Assembly: GCF_022965805.1 (NCBI RefSeq)
Contig: NC_133117.1
Location: forward strand, 15,275,479 to 15,339,478
Source of the DNA: Primulina eburnea
Lineage: Eukaryota > Streptophyta > Magnoliopsida > Lamiales > Gesneriaceae
DNA: 64,000 nt
Reading direction: 5' to 3'
Shown piece after piece: positions 1 through 10,254 of the stretch. The translations under genes and the position numbers were made by a program. The notes beneath the pieces were generated by a model that saw only the letters and a list, made by a program, of their open reading frames with translations, did not search any database and was not told where the DNA came from. Every line of letters starts with the position of its first letter. The first letter of the stretch is position 1.

Positions 1-2
1 GT

Positions 3-1892
3 GAGCATGCTGAGCATTTAAGAACTGTGTTGCGAATTTTAAGGGCTGAGAAGTTATATGCTAAACTGTCGAAGTGTGAATTTTGGTTAAGACAGGTAGT
101 ATTTCTAGGTCATATTATAACCGGAGATGGGATATCAATGGATCCCAATAAAGTGGAAGCCGTGATTTCTTGGCCAAGACCGACATCCGTGCCCGAAATT
201 CACAGTTTTATGGGTTTAGCAGGATATTACCGTCGTTTCATTAAAGATTTTTCGAGTATAGCTAAACCAATTACTCAGCTGACTCAGAAGAATGCTCCAT
301 TTGTTTGGTCTCAAGAATGCGAGACCAGTTTTCTGGAGTTAAAGAAAAGGTTGACCAGTGCCCTGGTGTTGACTATCCCATCCGGTACTAGTTATTTTGT
401 GGTCTATTGTGACGCTTCTCACACAGGATTGGGATGTGTGCTGATGCAACAAGGGCATGTTATCGCTTATGCCTCAAGACAGCTTAAACCACACGAGACC
501 TGTTATCCAATTCATGACCTAGAATTGGCAGCCATTGTCTTTGTATTAAAGATATGGCGACACTATCTTTACGGTGAGAAGTTTGAGATATATTCTGATC
601 ATAAGAGTTTGAAATATCTGTTTTCACAATCTGAATTGAATATGAGACAGCGAAGACGGCTTGATTTGCTTAAAGACTTTGATTGTAAAATCAAATACTA
701 TCCGGGAAAGTCTAATGCAGCAGCTGATGCACTAAGTCGAAAGGTATGTTCTTTATCCTTATCGACGATAGGTGTTTCAAATTTGATAGAAGACTGCTGT
801 TTGTCTGGATTAGCATTTGAAACAGATTTTAAACCGTTGAGACTTTGTAAGGTGCAAGTAGAACCCGAGCTGATTATGAGAATTAAGGCAGCTCAGAAAG
901 TTGATCAGAATGTACAGAAATCTGTAGCGATGGTCAGAACAGGACATCGATCGGAGTATCAAGTACGTGATAACGTCTTGTATGTGAATAATCGTCTGGT
1001 TGTGCCGAATGTTTCAGATTTGAGACGACAGATATTGTCAGAAGCGCACAACAGTCGATTCAGTATTCATCCTAGTTGGCAGAAAGATGTATAATGATTT
1101 AAAAAGACAGTTCTGGTGGAAACAAATGAAAACTGATATTGCCGAATTTGTTTCCAAATATATGAATTGCCAGCAGGTGAAAGCAGAAAGAAATAAACCA
1201 GGAGGTTTATTACAGAGTTTGTCCATTCCTGAATGGAAATGGGATCATATGTCCATGGATTTTGTGACGTAGCTACCGCGTTCCTCCCGAGGTTGTGATG
1301 CGATTTGGGTCGTGATTGACAGATTGACCAAATCCGCATGTTTTATTCCGTACAAAATGACGCACAGATTTGACCAAATGGCAGAGATCTATGTCAGAGA
1401 AGTGGTCAGATTGCATGGAGTGCCGAAGTCAATTGTATCAGATCGTGATCCTTGATTCACTTCGCACTTTTGGCAGAGTTTGCAGCAGGCTCTCGGTACG
1501 AAGTTACATCTGAGTACCGCATATCATCCACAGACCGACGGACAGTCAGAGCGGACTATCCAGACATTGGAGGATATGCTTAGAGCAGTAGTGCTTGATT
1601 TCTGCACTAATTGGCAAGATGCATTGCCGGTTTGTGAATTTTCGTACAGCAATAGCTATCAGACGAGTATTGAGATGACACCATTCGAAGCGTTGTACGG
1701 AAAGAAATGTCGATCCCCTCTCTATTGGGATGATATCTCTGAAGTGCCTGAGATTGGACCTGATATGACCAGAGATATGACAAAAAAAGTGAAGCTAATT
1801 CGAAAGAAAATGAAGGCAGCACAAGACAGACAGGCCAAATACGCCAATGTTCGCCGTAGACCATTGGTATTTGAAGTAGGAGACCGAGTATT
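3..1892 (+). pseudogene. Ty3/gypsy pol fragment A1: RT end, RNase H, integrase
   Basis: Enters the window already open in the RT thumb. RNase H follows, with its acidic positions visible ([39 protein letters not shown]). Integrase follows, with the zinc-finger histidines ([11 protein letters not shown]) and the DDE core. These normally make cDNA from element RNA and insert it into the chromosome. The copy is dead: a one-base insertion near 1075 shifts the frame, and there are stops at 1270 (TAG) and 1453 (TGA, in the SDRDP motif). The first zinc-finger cysteine reads Tyr (SKYMNCQQ). The catalytic Glu region ([13 protein letters not shown]) is present. The homology ends near 1892, before the chromodomain, where a reversed LTR scrap begins. 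It is the same family as the copies at 37658 and 60970. Confidence 0.93.
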
Positions 1893-2071
1893 CATATATA
1901 TGCCATGCATGCTTCCTTAAAACGTGGCGCATGTCTTTGTGCTGCACGTCTCGCGCATATGCGCGACATCAACCGCTCATATGCGCGAGACATTCTGTCT
2001 CGGCGCATAGCTTCACGGAGACTCGCGCATATGCGCGCCCTAATAGGCGCATATGCGCGAGGCTTCTGCTC
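1893..2071 (-). repeat. Reversed A-type LTR scrap with GCGCATATGCGC units
   Basis: Between two pol fragments lies about 180 bp that matches, on the minus strand, the U3 part of A LTRs such as 35690-35990: a TATATATGC stretch, then a CTGCACGTCTCGCGCATATG run and about five degenerate copies of the palindrome GCGCATATGCGC. It has no clean LTR ends or target duplication, so it is a rearrangement scrap and not an insertion. Both borders are approximate. Confidence 0.7.
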
Positions 2072-3184
2072 AAAAATGCCCCCTCTCGAGTTGTCAGCCT
2101 TCAGAACCAGATATGGGCATTAAAAGTTCTTAGTAATGCCATTTGGATTGACGAATGCTCCAGCAATTTTCTTTGACCTCATGAACCAAGTATTTCAGCC
2201 GTATCTTGATTAGTTCGTAATAGTATTTATTGACGACGTTATTATTTACTCGAAGATCCATGAGGAGCATAGCCAGCATTTGAGGACAGTGTTGCAGGTT
2301 TTGTAGAGTCGCAAGTTATTTGCGAAGTTCAGTAAGTGTGAGTTTTGGTTGTAGAAAGTAGCATTTTTGGGGCATATAGTATATAGCAGTGGAATCGAGG
2401 TGGATCCAGCGAAAGTAGCAGCTGTCAAGGAATGGGTTGAGCCGAAGAACGCATTAGAAATCTGCAGCTTTTTGGGTTTAGCCGGTTACTACCGTAAGTT
2501 CATTCGGGGATTTTCATCCATAGCAGTGCCACTCACTTCACTGACCAAGAAAAATGCTAAGTTTGTGTGGAGTGAAGAATGCCAGAAGAGCTTAGATACT
2601 CTGAAGAAAGCTCTTATTTCGGCGCCAGTGCTAGCAATGCCGACAGGGCAAGGAGAATTTGTGCTTTATACCGATGCATCTAAGCTCGGATTAGGCGCAG
2701 TATTGATGCAGCAAGGTCGGGTCATAGCTTATGCTTCCAGGCAGTTGAAAGTGCACGAGAAGAACTACCCGACGCACGATCTTGAGTTAGCCGCCGTTGT
2801 CTTCGCACTGAAAATTTGGAGACACTACCTATACGGCGAGAAATGTCAGATTTTCACCGATCATAAAAGTCTCAAATATTTCTTCACGCAGAAAGAGCTA
2901 AACATGAGGCAGAGACGGTGGTTGGAACTGGTGAAAGACTATGATTGCGAGATTAGCTACCATCCCTGAAAAGCTAATGTTGTGGCGGATGCCTTGAGCA
3001 GAAAGGTTGCAGTCATAGCTCAGTTATCACCGCAGAGACCTCTTCAGTCTGAAATTCAGAAGTTTGGTCTATAGATTTATCGTGAGGGCAGAGCTCCTAG
3101 GCTGTCTGATCTGATAGTCAAATCTGATTTGCTAGGCCACATCCGGGCAGGACAGTCTTCAGATGAGCAACTACATAAATGGAG
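2072..3184 (+). pseudogene. Ty3/gypsy pol fragment B1: RT palm, thumb and RNase H
   Basis: Starts inside the RT palm (FRTRYGH) and keeps the catalytic FIDD motif near 2230. The thumb and connection follow ([18 protein letters not shown]), then RNase H ([44 protein letters not shown]). Stops include TAG near 2212 and 2305, TAG near 2352, TGA near 2968 and TAG near 3073. The reading frame stops at a solo LTR and resumes at 4875 after the 5-bp duplication TGGAG, so 2072-3184 and 4875-6253 are one element. The related B2 copy on the minus strand (31116-34176) shows that the gag, protease and RT fingers are missing here. Confidence 0.92.
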
Positions 3185-3312
3185 TGTAATGCCCGGAAAT
3201 TTAATCCTAATAATCTGCAATTATTGAATTATAATTTGATATGATTATGAGAGGATTAATCGGGACACGAAATAAGAATACGTGTGAATGTATGTGCGAG
3301 AGCCGAAGGTCT

Positions 3313-3640
3313 CGCGCATCTGCGCGAAGCGTAGGCGCGCATATGCGCGAGTAGGGCAGAAGCCCATGATGCAAGACAATAGCATCGGCGCACATGCGCG
3401 AGAGGTCCAGAGAAGTTGGCGCACATGCGCGACTGGATGCACGCACATGCGCGGGAGGTCCAGAGAGTTGGGCGCATATGCGCGGAAAGGTGTCGCGCAT
3501 ATGCGCCAGCGATGTGCAAGCCAAACGCCGAGACCAGTAGGTCTCGCGCATATGCGCCGAGGATGTCGCGCATATGCGCCGATAATGCGCGAGACATGCA
3601 AACCGACAAATTCCCACGATTGCTTTGACATGCGCGAGTT
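3313..3640 (+). repeat. Palindromic array, core GCGCATATGCGC, in U3 of the solo LTR
   Basis: About ten degenerate copies of the 12-bp palindrome GCGCATATGCGC (variants with ACATGC and ATCTGC), spaced irregularly by 15-50 bp. The spacers include a repeated AGGTCCAGAGA phrase. The array lies between the LTR start and the TATA-like tract. The long open frames here on both strands are by-products of the palindromes and are not genes. Confidence 0.88.
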
Positions 3641-3660
3641 ATATATATATATATATATAC
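3639..3660 (+). promoter_or_regulatory. TATA-like tract of the solo LTR
   Basis: A TATATATATA run directly after the palindromic array and about 150 bp before the conserved GGCTACAACTGGAC leader. A3 has a similar tract at 42249-42262, followed by TAAGAGAC. Position fits the LTR core promoter. The exact start site is not visible. Confidence 0.55.
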
Positions 3661-3813
3661 ACACATACATTAATCTTCAAGAAACGAAAATTGAAGAGAA
3701 ACTGCGGAGAAAATTAGACTTGAAGCTTAGAATCGCGATTGTGCGAAATCCGCCCGTCTGAATTATAATCCGACTTCAGTACCGAATTCCTATCGATGTA
3801 GGCTACAACTGGA

Positions 3814-3815
3814 CA
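3814..3815 (+). other. Exon-exon junction scar: leader intron missing
   Basis: Other A LTRs read CTGGAC followed by GTAAGTTT here. This LTR reads CTGGAC directly followed by ACAGACTGTG. In A4 that second phrase occurs at 59682, just after TACCAG. The missing 371 nt (59311-59681 in A4) start with GT and end with AG, and there is no shared sequence at the breakpoints. This is what reverse transcription of a spliced RNA would leave. Confidence 0.7.
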
Positions 3816-4026
3816 CAGACTGTGAATTCAAGACTTCGACTGAGCCAGAAACCGACGAAAGAAAGGTATAAGTCAATGTGGTATTGGGAGATCGACTTGA
3901 GTCTTTTTAGACTTGAGTTTCCCTAAATCACATACTTTACTTTATTGCATTGATATTTGCATTGATTGGATTGATGTACTTGTTTTCTTGAATTATAGAT
4001 AGTAGGTATCAGACGAGTAATCTTGT

Positions 4027-4165
4027 GACAGAAGTGCCTGATAGTGGTGGGATCTCCACGGGCACATTGCACAATGTCACAGGATAGTGTAGAACTCTTG
4101 GGACGAAAGTGCCTGACAGTGGCGGGATCGCCACGGGCACATTGCACGATGTCTCAAGATAGGAT
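4027..4165 (+). repeat. Two tandem units of about 70 bp in the LTR leader
   Basis: Two units share the phrases AGTGCCTGA, AGTGG.GGGATC, CCACGGGCACATTGCAC and GATGTC or AATGTC. A single related unit occurs in A4 near 59900 and a more distant one in A2 near 36690. Copy number therefore varies between LTRs. Confidence 0.7.
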
Positions 4166-4210
4166 ATTAGCGATAGAGCTACAGTCCATGACGGTTAGGT
4201 CAGGACACCG

Positions 4211-4344
4211 GATGTTTGGTTATATCGAGCAAATAGGATTGGAATTCTTCTATTACAGAATTCGATATAGGAACACCATGTTTGGTTATATCGAGTAATA
4301 GGATCAAAGTTCCTTCTATTACGGAATTCGATATAGGAACACCA
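4211..4344 (+). repeat. Two tandem hairpin units, TATATCGA...TTCGATATA
   Basis: Two units of about 67 bp. Each starts TGTTTGGTTATATCGAG and ends GAATTCGATATAGGAACACC. Within a unit TATATCGA pairs with TCGATATA, and GTAATAG (second unit) pairs with CTATTAC, so each can fold into a hairpin. A4 has three such units at 60007-60200; A2 and A3 have one each. Confidence 0.75.
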
Positions 4345-4530
4345 CATTTGGAAACCGGGATCCCTAGACTAGGATTGAGTCTAGTCTGAATGATATAGTT
4401 ATGAGCATTGTCGACAGTCTATGATTGTTTATGTTTCAGATTTGGATACATATATCTGTTACCTGATTACATGCTTTATATTGTTTATATGATTGCATGT
4501 TTCGTTGATTTATACTGGGATTTATTCTCA

Positions 4531-4578
4531 CCGGAGTTATCCGGCTGTTGTCTTGTCTGTATGTGTACATGACAACAG
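4531..4578 (+). other. Conserved LTR stem-loop (CCGGA/TCCGG and CTGTTGTC/GACAACAG)
   Basis: Two adjacent inverted repeats: CCGGA-GTTA-TCCGG, then CTGTTGTC paired with GACAACAG across an 18-nt loop. The same element is at 22157-22206 (minus), 26282-26330, 37056-37103, 43693-43741, 49361-49410, 55430-55477 and 60382-60429. Function unknown; it lies in the transcribed leader upstream of the primer-binding site. Confidence 0.8.
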
Positions 4579-4874
4579 GTGGGACATGATCAGGGTCCAG
4601 GAGATGAGGAGAGATCGTGATTAGAGTGGAGACTACGGACTTTGATTATGATGTATAATAGGGTTTGGACACTTAACATTAGCTGTTTAAACCTTAGTTT
4701 AGTTTTAATGCATGCAGTACAGGACTTGTATTGTATTTTATACTGATATGTATATTAGTTTGATTTCACTACGTTCCGCATTTTAAAAAGAAAAAAAATT
4801 TTAGACCCTGTTTTATAATTGATTAATTAGTCCCAATAATGATTAAGAACTTGATTAGCGTCCGGGTCCCCACA

Positions 4875-6253
4875 TGGAGACTGAAAGATGAGGCCAAGGG
4901 CAGTGTTCTTTATACAGTGTCAGATGGGATTGTGAGATGCAGAGGTAGGATGTGGGTGCCTAGCGGTGAATCGATCAGACAGGATATTTTGGCAGAGGCA
5001 CACGCATCTCCGTATTCTATCCACCCAGGAGGTACCAAGATGTATAAGGACCTACAGATTCTGTATTGGTGGCCAGGGATGAAGAGAGACATCCGCAGGT
5101 TTCTGTCTAAATGCCTCACTTGTCAGCAGGTGAAGGCAGAACATCAGAGGCCACCGGGATTGGTTAAGCCACTCCCCATCCCAGAGTGGAAATGGGAGAA
5201 CATCACGATGGACTTCGTCATTGGGTTGCCTAGATCAGTCAGAGGCTTTAATGCCTTTTCGGTTTTTGTGGACCGACTCACGAAGTCAGCGCACTTTTTG
5301 CCATGAAGACGACTTTCTCCATGACGCGGTATGCGGAGCTTTATATCAAGGAGATAGTCCGTTTGCATGGATTCCCAGTTTCAATTGTGTCCGACAGAGA
5401 CCCGAGATTCACATCGTCCTTCTGGAAGAGCTTACATGCAGCCATGGGAACGAAGTTGTTTTTCAGTACAGCTTTTCACCCGCAGACAGATGGTCAGTCT
5501 GAGCGAGTGATTCAGATTTTAGAGGATTTTTTGAGAGCCTGCATGATTGATTTTCAAGGAACTTGGGAGTCTAGACTACCTCTAGTGGAGTTCACATACA
5601 ACAACAGCTTCCAATCATCAATTAAGATGGCTCCCTATGAGGCGTTGTATGGGAGGAAGTGCAGATCACCAGTTCATTGGTATGAAGTTGGTGAGAGAGC
5701 AGAACTTGGTTTAGAGATAGTTCAGCAGACTGCAGATGTGGTGGTCAAGATTCGTGACAGAATGAAGACTGCCCAAAGCCGTCAGAAGAGTTATGCTGTT
5801 AAGAGGAAGAGAGATCTCGAGTTTGCCGTCGGTGATCACGTATTCGTCAAGATAGCACCTATGAAGGAGGTGATGAGATTTGGGAAGAGAGGCAAGCTGA
5901 GTCCGAGATTCATTGGACCGTTCAAAATTTTGGACAGAGTTGGGACCTTAGCCTATCGTGTTGCCCTTCCGCCGAATCTGGCCGGGCTGCACAATGTGTT
6001 CCATGTCTCGATGCTGAGGAAATATCTGGTTAATCCTTCGCACATTCTGAGTTATGAGCCGTTGCAGCTGACTCCAGACTTGTCTTACGAGGAAAAACCA
6101 GTCCAAATCCTAGACAGGCAAGAGCGTAGGCTCCGGAATAAAGTGACTAAGCTAGTCAAAGTCCGGTAGCTAAATCAATCGGTGGAAGAGGGCACTTGGG
6201 AATCAGAAGCAGATATGAGACTTCGCTACCCGGAGTTGTTCGGTAAGACTTAA
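4875..6253 (+). pseudogene. B1 integrase and chromodomain-like tail
   Basis: Continuation of the B1 pol after the solo LTR. It shows the linker, the HHCC zinc finger (EAHASPYSIHPGG, CLTCQQVKAEH), the DDE core (MDFVIGLP, SDRDPRFTS, QSERVIQILEDF), the GPF/I-type module (RFIGPFKILDRVG) and a chromodomain-like end (ILDRQERRLRNK, EEGTWESEADMRLRYPELF). A one-base loss near 5303 shifts the frame after SAHFLP. A TAG at 6167 replaces a Trp in the chromodomain-like tail. The natural stop is at 6251-6253. Apart from these two breaks the integrase is the best preserved of any B copy here. The tail is typical of Tekay-type chromoviruses, in which it is thought to guide insertion into heterochromatin. Confidence 0.93.
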
Positions 6254-6276
6254 TTTCTAGGACAAAATTTTTATAA

Positions 6277-6289
6277 GTGGGGGAGGAAC
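6277..6289 (+). promoter_or_regulatory. Polypurine tract of B1
   Basis: GTGGGGGAGGAAC lies immediately before the LTR start TGTAGTGCCC. This purine run is the usual primer for plus-strand DNA synthesis, and its position fixes the 3' LTR boundary. B2 has the matching GTGGAGGAGGAAC on the minus strand at 31080-31092. Confidence 0.85.
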
Positions 6290-7726
6290 TGTAGTGCCCA
6301 AATTCAGTACACGTATAACCCATGCATTTATTTAATTAGTAAATCATTTAAGTAATTTTAAAATGAATTTTAAGCCATGCATGATTTATTTGAATGCATT
6401 ATTTTAAATTATTTATGTTTATGTGATGCACGTTAAAATATTTTTCGAGTTTCATGTTTCAGGCAATCATTCGAGGCGGAATTGAGGAAAAAACCCGCGA
6501 CGTTTGTGGCAACTTTATTGGGGTGTTTTGTTTTTAAATTGGAAAGGGGAATTTGTTTTAATGATTTGTTTAGTTTCAGCATTTTAAAGTCTAAATTATT
6601 TAATTAGTTATTTTAGAATTTTGAAACCTTTAAAGTTTATCAATTTTGTGTGCCTTGTTAATTAGGGGACTTTACCTAGTAGTGGGAATTAACATTTTTT
6701 TAATATTCTAATTAGCACTACAATTAGCATTGTCAATTAATCAATTAGCAAATCATTCCCCTAATCTAATTCAAAACTCAAGCACACCCATATCTATACA
6801 CACTAAAAACATATTACACACACACACAAAATCGTTTTCCACACAACACGCTTACACATCCATATATTTTCATATTTTGGAGAGCTAAGTCTAGGGTTCT
6901 ACCTTTATCAGCACCCCCCCTCCTCTATATTCCAGCAAGGTTTTGTGAGTTTTCTTCACAGAAAAATTGGGCCATGTTCGTCTCTGATCAAGCCTCGCTC
7001 CGTTCCCCCGTCGGTGTCGCCGTTTCGGTAAAGTTTATCATCAAAAGGCACGTATATTCTGTTCTTGATGCATCGATCATGTCATATTATGCGTGCGTTG
7101 TTATTTATGCATAAAAAAATGTGTGCGATGTGTAGAAGTTTGAGCAATCGTGTTGTGATCACTTTTGAAACCATTTTAGGGATCCAAAAATCACGTTTTA
7201 CTGTTCTGGTTGAAACTGCGAATTTTCAGTCGAGATTTTGAGAAAAATTTCACCTAAAAATTGTAGAACTTTTTGATGCCTTCGATTTGATATACAATTC
7301 GAGATTTTTGGGTGAATATTGAGTGAGTTATGACGTTTTTCGTGGGACTGCTCAAACTGCAACTTTTACAAAAATTGTGTTCTTGAAGTTTATTAGTTGC
7401 AGGCTTCGTTGGGGATCAACGAGTGATCGTTGCTGCGTTTAGGTATGGTTATCATGTCGTTAAGATGGTTATTGCGGTTTCTTTTCGTGTCGTTAGGCAC
7501 TTGAGAGATTGGATGGGCGTATAAATCGTGTTGTTGTCAAAATTCGCGCTCACGGGTTTATTGGGTTGCTTGTGACATGTGGGTGTTTTTGGGCAATAGT
7601 ATAGGCTTGATTCAAGAACATAGTAGCCTAAGATGGTCTCGTGGTGTCAATTCTTAGCCCGGGCAAGCGAGTCTAGAGCGTAAAGCATAACAGGTACAGA
7701 AACCTTCGTAAGTTCGCGGTCACAGC

Positions 7727-7990
7727 AGGTACACGGACCCTCACACGGACTCAAGCACGGGGTCCGTGCCTTTGTTCTTTCCAAAGTGTCAGTTTACCGA
7801 GTCTACACAGACCCTTTGACGGCCCCTGGCACAGGGTCTGTGCCCCTTCCTTTCTGCCGACACATTTTACAGATTCTACACGGACCCCTACACGGACCTC
7901 AGCACGGGGTCCGTGTCTCCCCTTTCCTTCACACGCATTTTACAGTACTTACACGGACCCGGACTCGGACCTGGGCACGGGGTCCGTGTA
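7727..7990 (+). repeat. Array of ACACGGACCC...GGGTCCGTG hairpins in the B1 LTR
   Basis: Four units of about 75 bp. Each contains CACGGACC or CACAGACC followed 20-30 bp later by the complementary GGGGTCCGTG or AGGGTCTGTG, so each can form a hairpin. One unit (near 7818) has changed on both arms (CAGACCC with GGGTCTGTG), keeping the pairing. At the equivalent LTR position B2 carries a different array (GCTCGGGCGG...CCGCCCGGGCGC). Confidence 0.8.
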
Positions 7991-9011
7991 CTTCATGTTT
8001 GGGGAAAATTTCTATAGTATGCTTTGGGGTTGATGACATGGTTTTAGTTCAGCGATTTACGCAGTCGAGTCATGGGAATTTAGAACGTCATAAGGAATTG
8101 TAGTGACCCGTTCCAGAATCACCTACTAATCAGAACTTAAGCATGCAAAATTAACATTAAAACTGAAAAAGGTAAAACAGCGGAAAAACAGTAATACAAC
8201 CCAATCGAATCTGTAAGTACAAAATACTTAAACAACCAGATCGAACTAAATTCCAAGAACAAATACCAATAACTACAAGTCAACCTCTGCCAGCTCCCTG
8301 TCCACTCCCTCCTGGACCGTCCAACCTGAGACCTGCCCCATCGAATAGGGTGTCCAAAACAGAGATAAACCGAGGACGTGAGCATAAAACGCTCAGCACC
8401 GAAAGCATGAGTATACAAGACTATGACATGCATGTATGCAAAATGTACTGGATACCAGGATCTGGGTATATCGAAATACTGCTCAGGTAAATGACGTCAA
8501 GGTATGTAGCACTCTGCGCCGTCGCACCAGGAGGTGGCTCCCATACCAAAATAAACCTGTGGATATACCGGTGACCTGACCACCGTCGGCCAACGGGGTC
8601 CAACCATCCACAACAAACGAGGGCTGAGCACCCTCTCAACAGGCTATCTCAAAGATAATCAGGCTCAACATGATTATGCAAATGCCGCATAATAAACCAT
8701 GCATCATATGACAGATAATAATGCAACATATAAACATGCAACACATAGTAAAGCATACTCAATCCTGCTATCTCGGATAGTACTTTCGTACCTCAAACCA
8801 GTAGATCCTAGAAATCAGCCCTAGAATCAAGCCTGCGTCCGTAGTCAGCCCACTGATGCCGCTAGCTCCCAACTAGAGCACAGCTCCGCTACAAAACCAG
8901 TAGCTCCCCGCTAGTGCCTAAACCTCGGGAAAAGGCTAGAAACCCATCAGAAACGACTAAAACGCTCTGGAACACTCGGAATTGGCGAGTAAAAAGTGAA
9001 GCCTCGCGCCT

Positions 9012-9020
9012 CTATTTATA
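9012..9020 (-). promoter_or_regulatory. TATA box of LTR E
   Basis: On the minus strand GTCTATAAATAGAGGCGC is a textbook plant TATA box. It lies directly downstream of the CGGACGATCCG array. It fixes the orientation of the LTR and places the array in U3. Confidence 0.8.
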
Positions 9021-9024
9021 GACA

Positions 9025-9303
9025 ACGATCGGACGATCCGATCCTCTTCGGACGATCCGATCCACTTCGGACGATCCGAACCCTGTACCCTTCGGACCTT
9101 CCGAACCCTTATCGGACGATCCGAACCCTGCATGTCTTCCACGTGTCCAGACACCTGTCTTCGGACGATCCGAACCCTGATCGGACGATCCGAACTCTGC
9201 ATGTCTTCCACGTGTCCAGCCACCTGTCTTCGGACGATCCGAACCCTCTTCGGACGATCCGAACCCTATTCGGACGATCCGAACCCGGTTCGGTCCTTCC
9301 GAT
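9025..9303 (-). repeat. CGGACGATCCG array in U3 of LTR E
   Basis: About a dozen copies of CGGACGATCCG or close variants (CGGACCTTCCG, CGGTCCTTCCG), each often followed by AACCCT. Two longer blocks repeat a CATGTCTTCCACGTGTCC phrase that includes a CACGTG core. The units are near-palindromic. The array sits directly upstream of the TATA box, the position of an enhancer. Confidence 0.88.
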
Positions 9304-10254
9304 CCCACCGAAATATAATTAATCCAATAATTAACTCAAATTAGGCATCGGGATACTACAGGAATTGAATGAGTTCTTATGTAAGCTTGAAATTTATGTC
9401 CAAGTTACGCAAGATAAGCATGCCAATTCATGATTAATATGTGCGGCAACGCCCCCGATCGAAGTCCAACGGATCCCTCAACACCAAGTAAGTATGTGAC
9501 GTGCAAAAAGAAAATATTTTAAGTTTTGAGGTATGCTAAATGTCTTGTGACCAAGTTATGTTAAGGATTGGAAAGCGTTAAATTATGAACGGGGACCAAT
9601 CCGCCCGTTAAATTATGAACGGGGATCTCATGTATGTGGCAGTGGATACGTCCCTGTCAGCCCAGTACTGTGGTTTGTCTGATCAGGCATTTATTATGTT
9701 ATGAGTCACTTGCTTTGAAACATGACTCTACGCAAAATGATGATGTTATGTATGTTCTAGTATGCAGTATGTTTATGACAAGTTTTCACGTTATGGCACG
9801 TCTATGTTATGTACGTATGTTCAAGTTTTAGTACGCAAATTCAAGTTCAAGTATGTATGTTTTATTTTAAAGTTGCATGCGGTTTTATTATGTAGTACTC
9901 GCATACGTGTTGAGTCTTTAGACTCACTAGACTTGATCGATGCAGGTGAGTATGTTGATGATGAGACAGGAGGTGGCGACCAGGGGGTAGGCTTGGACTG
10001 AGTGGGAGGCTAACCCGAGGACCGCAATGTTTATGTTTTTATGCAAATGTTAAGTTACTCTGATTTCATGTTTTGAGGGAAGCACTTTGAGCAAACCTTT
10101 TGTGGACAAATTTTATGGTAGTTATTTTGGACAACTATGTCTTATGGGGGAATTGGTTGAGATATTTTATGGCAAACTTTGAATGTTATTTTATGTTTAA
10201 GAAAATTTTTAATTTTTCCGCAAATTTTGAGTATGAAAAGTGCGGTATGTTACA

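Larger units (their letters stand above)
3185..4874 (+). mobile_element. Solo A-type LTR inside B1 pol
   Basis: A 1690-bp insertion that begins TGTAATGCCC and ends GGTCCCCACA. It is flanked by the perfect 5-bp target duplication TGGAG (3180-3184 and 4875-4879), and the pol reading continues across it. In order it carries a GCGCATATGCGC array, a TA-rich TATA region, the conserved GGCTACAACTGGAC leader, two kinds of tandem repeat, and the CCGGA/GACAACAG stem-loop. Having one LTR and no interior, it is a recombination product of a full element. It is the only A LTR here that lacks the roughly 370-nt leader intron. Confidence 0.95.
8099..9360 (-). mobile_element. Solo LTR of family E inside the B1 LTR
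   Basis: A 1262-bp insertion with inverted ends TGTAGT/ACTACA and the perfect 5-bp duplication GGAAT (8094-8098 and 9361-9365). Read on the minus strand it starts TGTAGTATCCC. It has a CGGACGATCCG array in its first 350 bp, then a clear TATAAATAG box, and ends GGGTCACTACA, so the minus strand is the sense strand. No coding interior is left. Open frames around 8137-8639 lie inside it and resemble no protein I know. Confidence 0.9.
6290..10254 (+). repeat. 3' LTR of B1 (about 2.7 kb plus a nested solo LTR)
   Basis: Begins TGTAGTGCCC after the polypurine tract and ends GTATGTTACA. Without the nested LTR (8099-9360) and one duplication copy it is about 2.7 kb. It matches, on the opposite strand, the B2 LTR at 55843-58136: the GTCTTTAGACTCACTAG phrase near 9914, the CGTTGGGGATCAACGAGTG phrase near 7408, and the leader near 6970. 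It is non-coding. The 3' end abuts a truncated C LTR. Confidence 0.85.

Noticed and set aside
3313..3640. CRISPR-like look of regularly repeated palindromes
   Set aside because: Units are short, degenerate and unevenly spaced, there are no cas genes, and the array lies inside a plant LTR.
3207..3761. Long open frames on both strands, 136-157 codons, with repeated RAYARD/AHMRE-like words
   Set aside because: They are translations of the GCGCATATGCGC array in several frames at once. The same shadows appear at every copy of the array (1931, 35630, 42043, 47728, 50137).
8137..8639. Minus-strand open frames of 98 and 72 codons
   Set aside because: They lie within solo LTR E, which has clear ends and a target duplication, and match no domain I recognise.
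9632..10001. Plus-strand frames of 65 and 79 codons near the end of the B1 LTR
   Set aside because: The region is LTR sequence, matched on the opposite strand at 56040-56470, where the frames are not kept.
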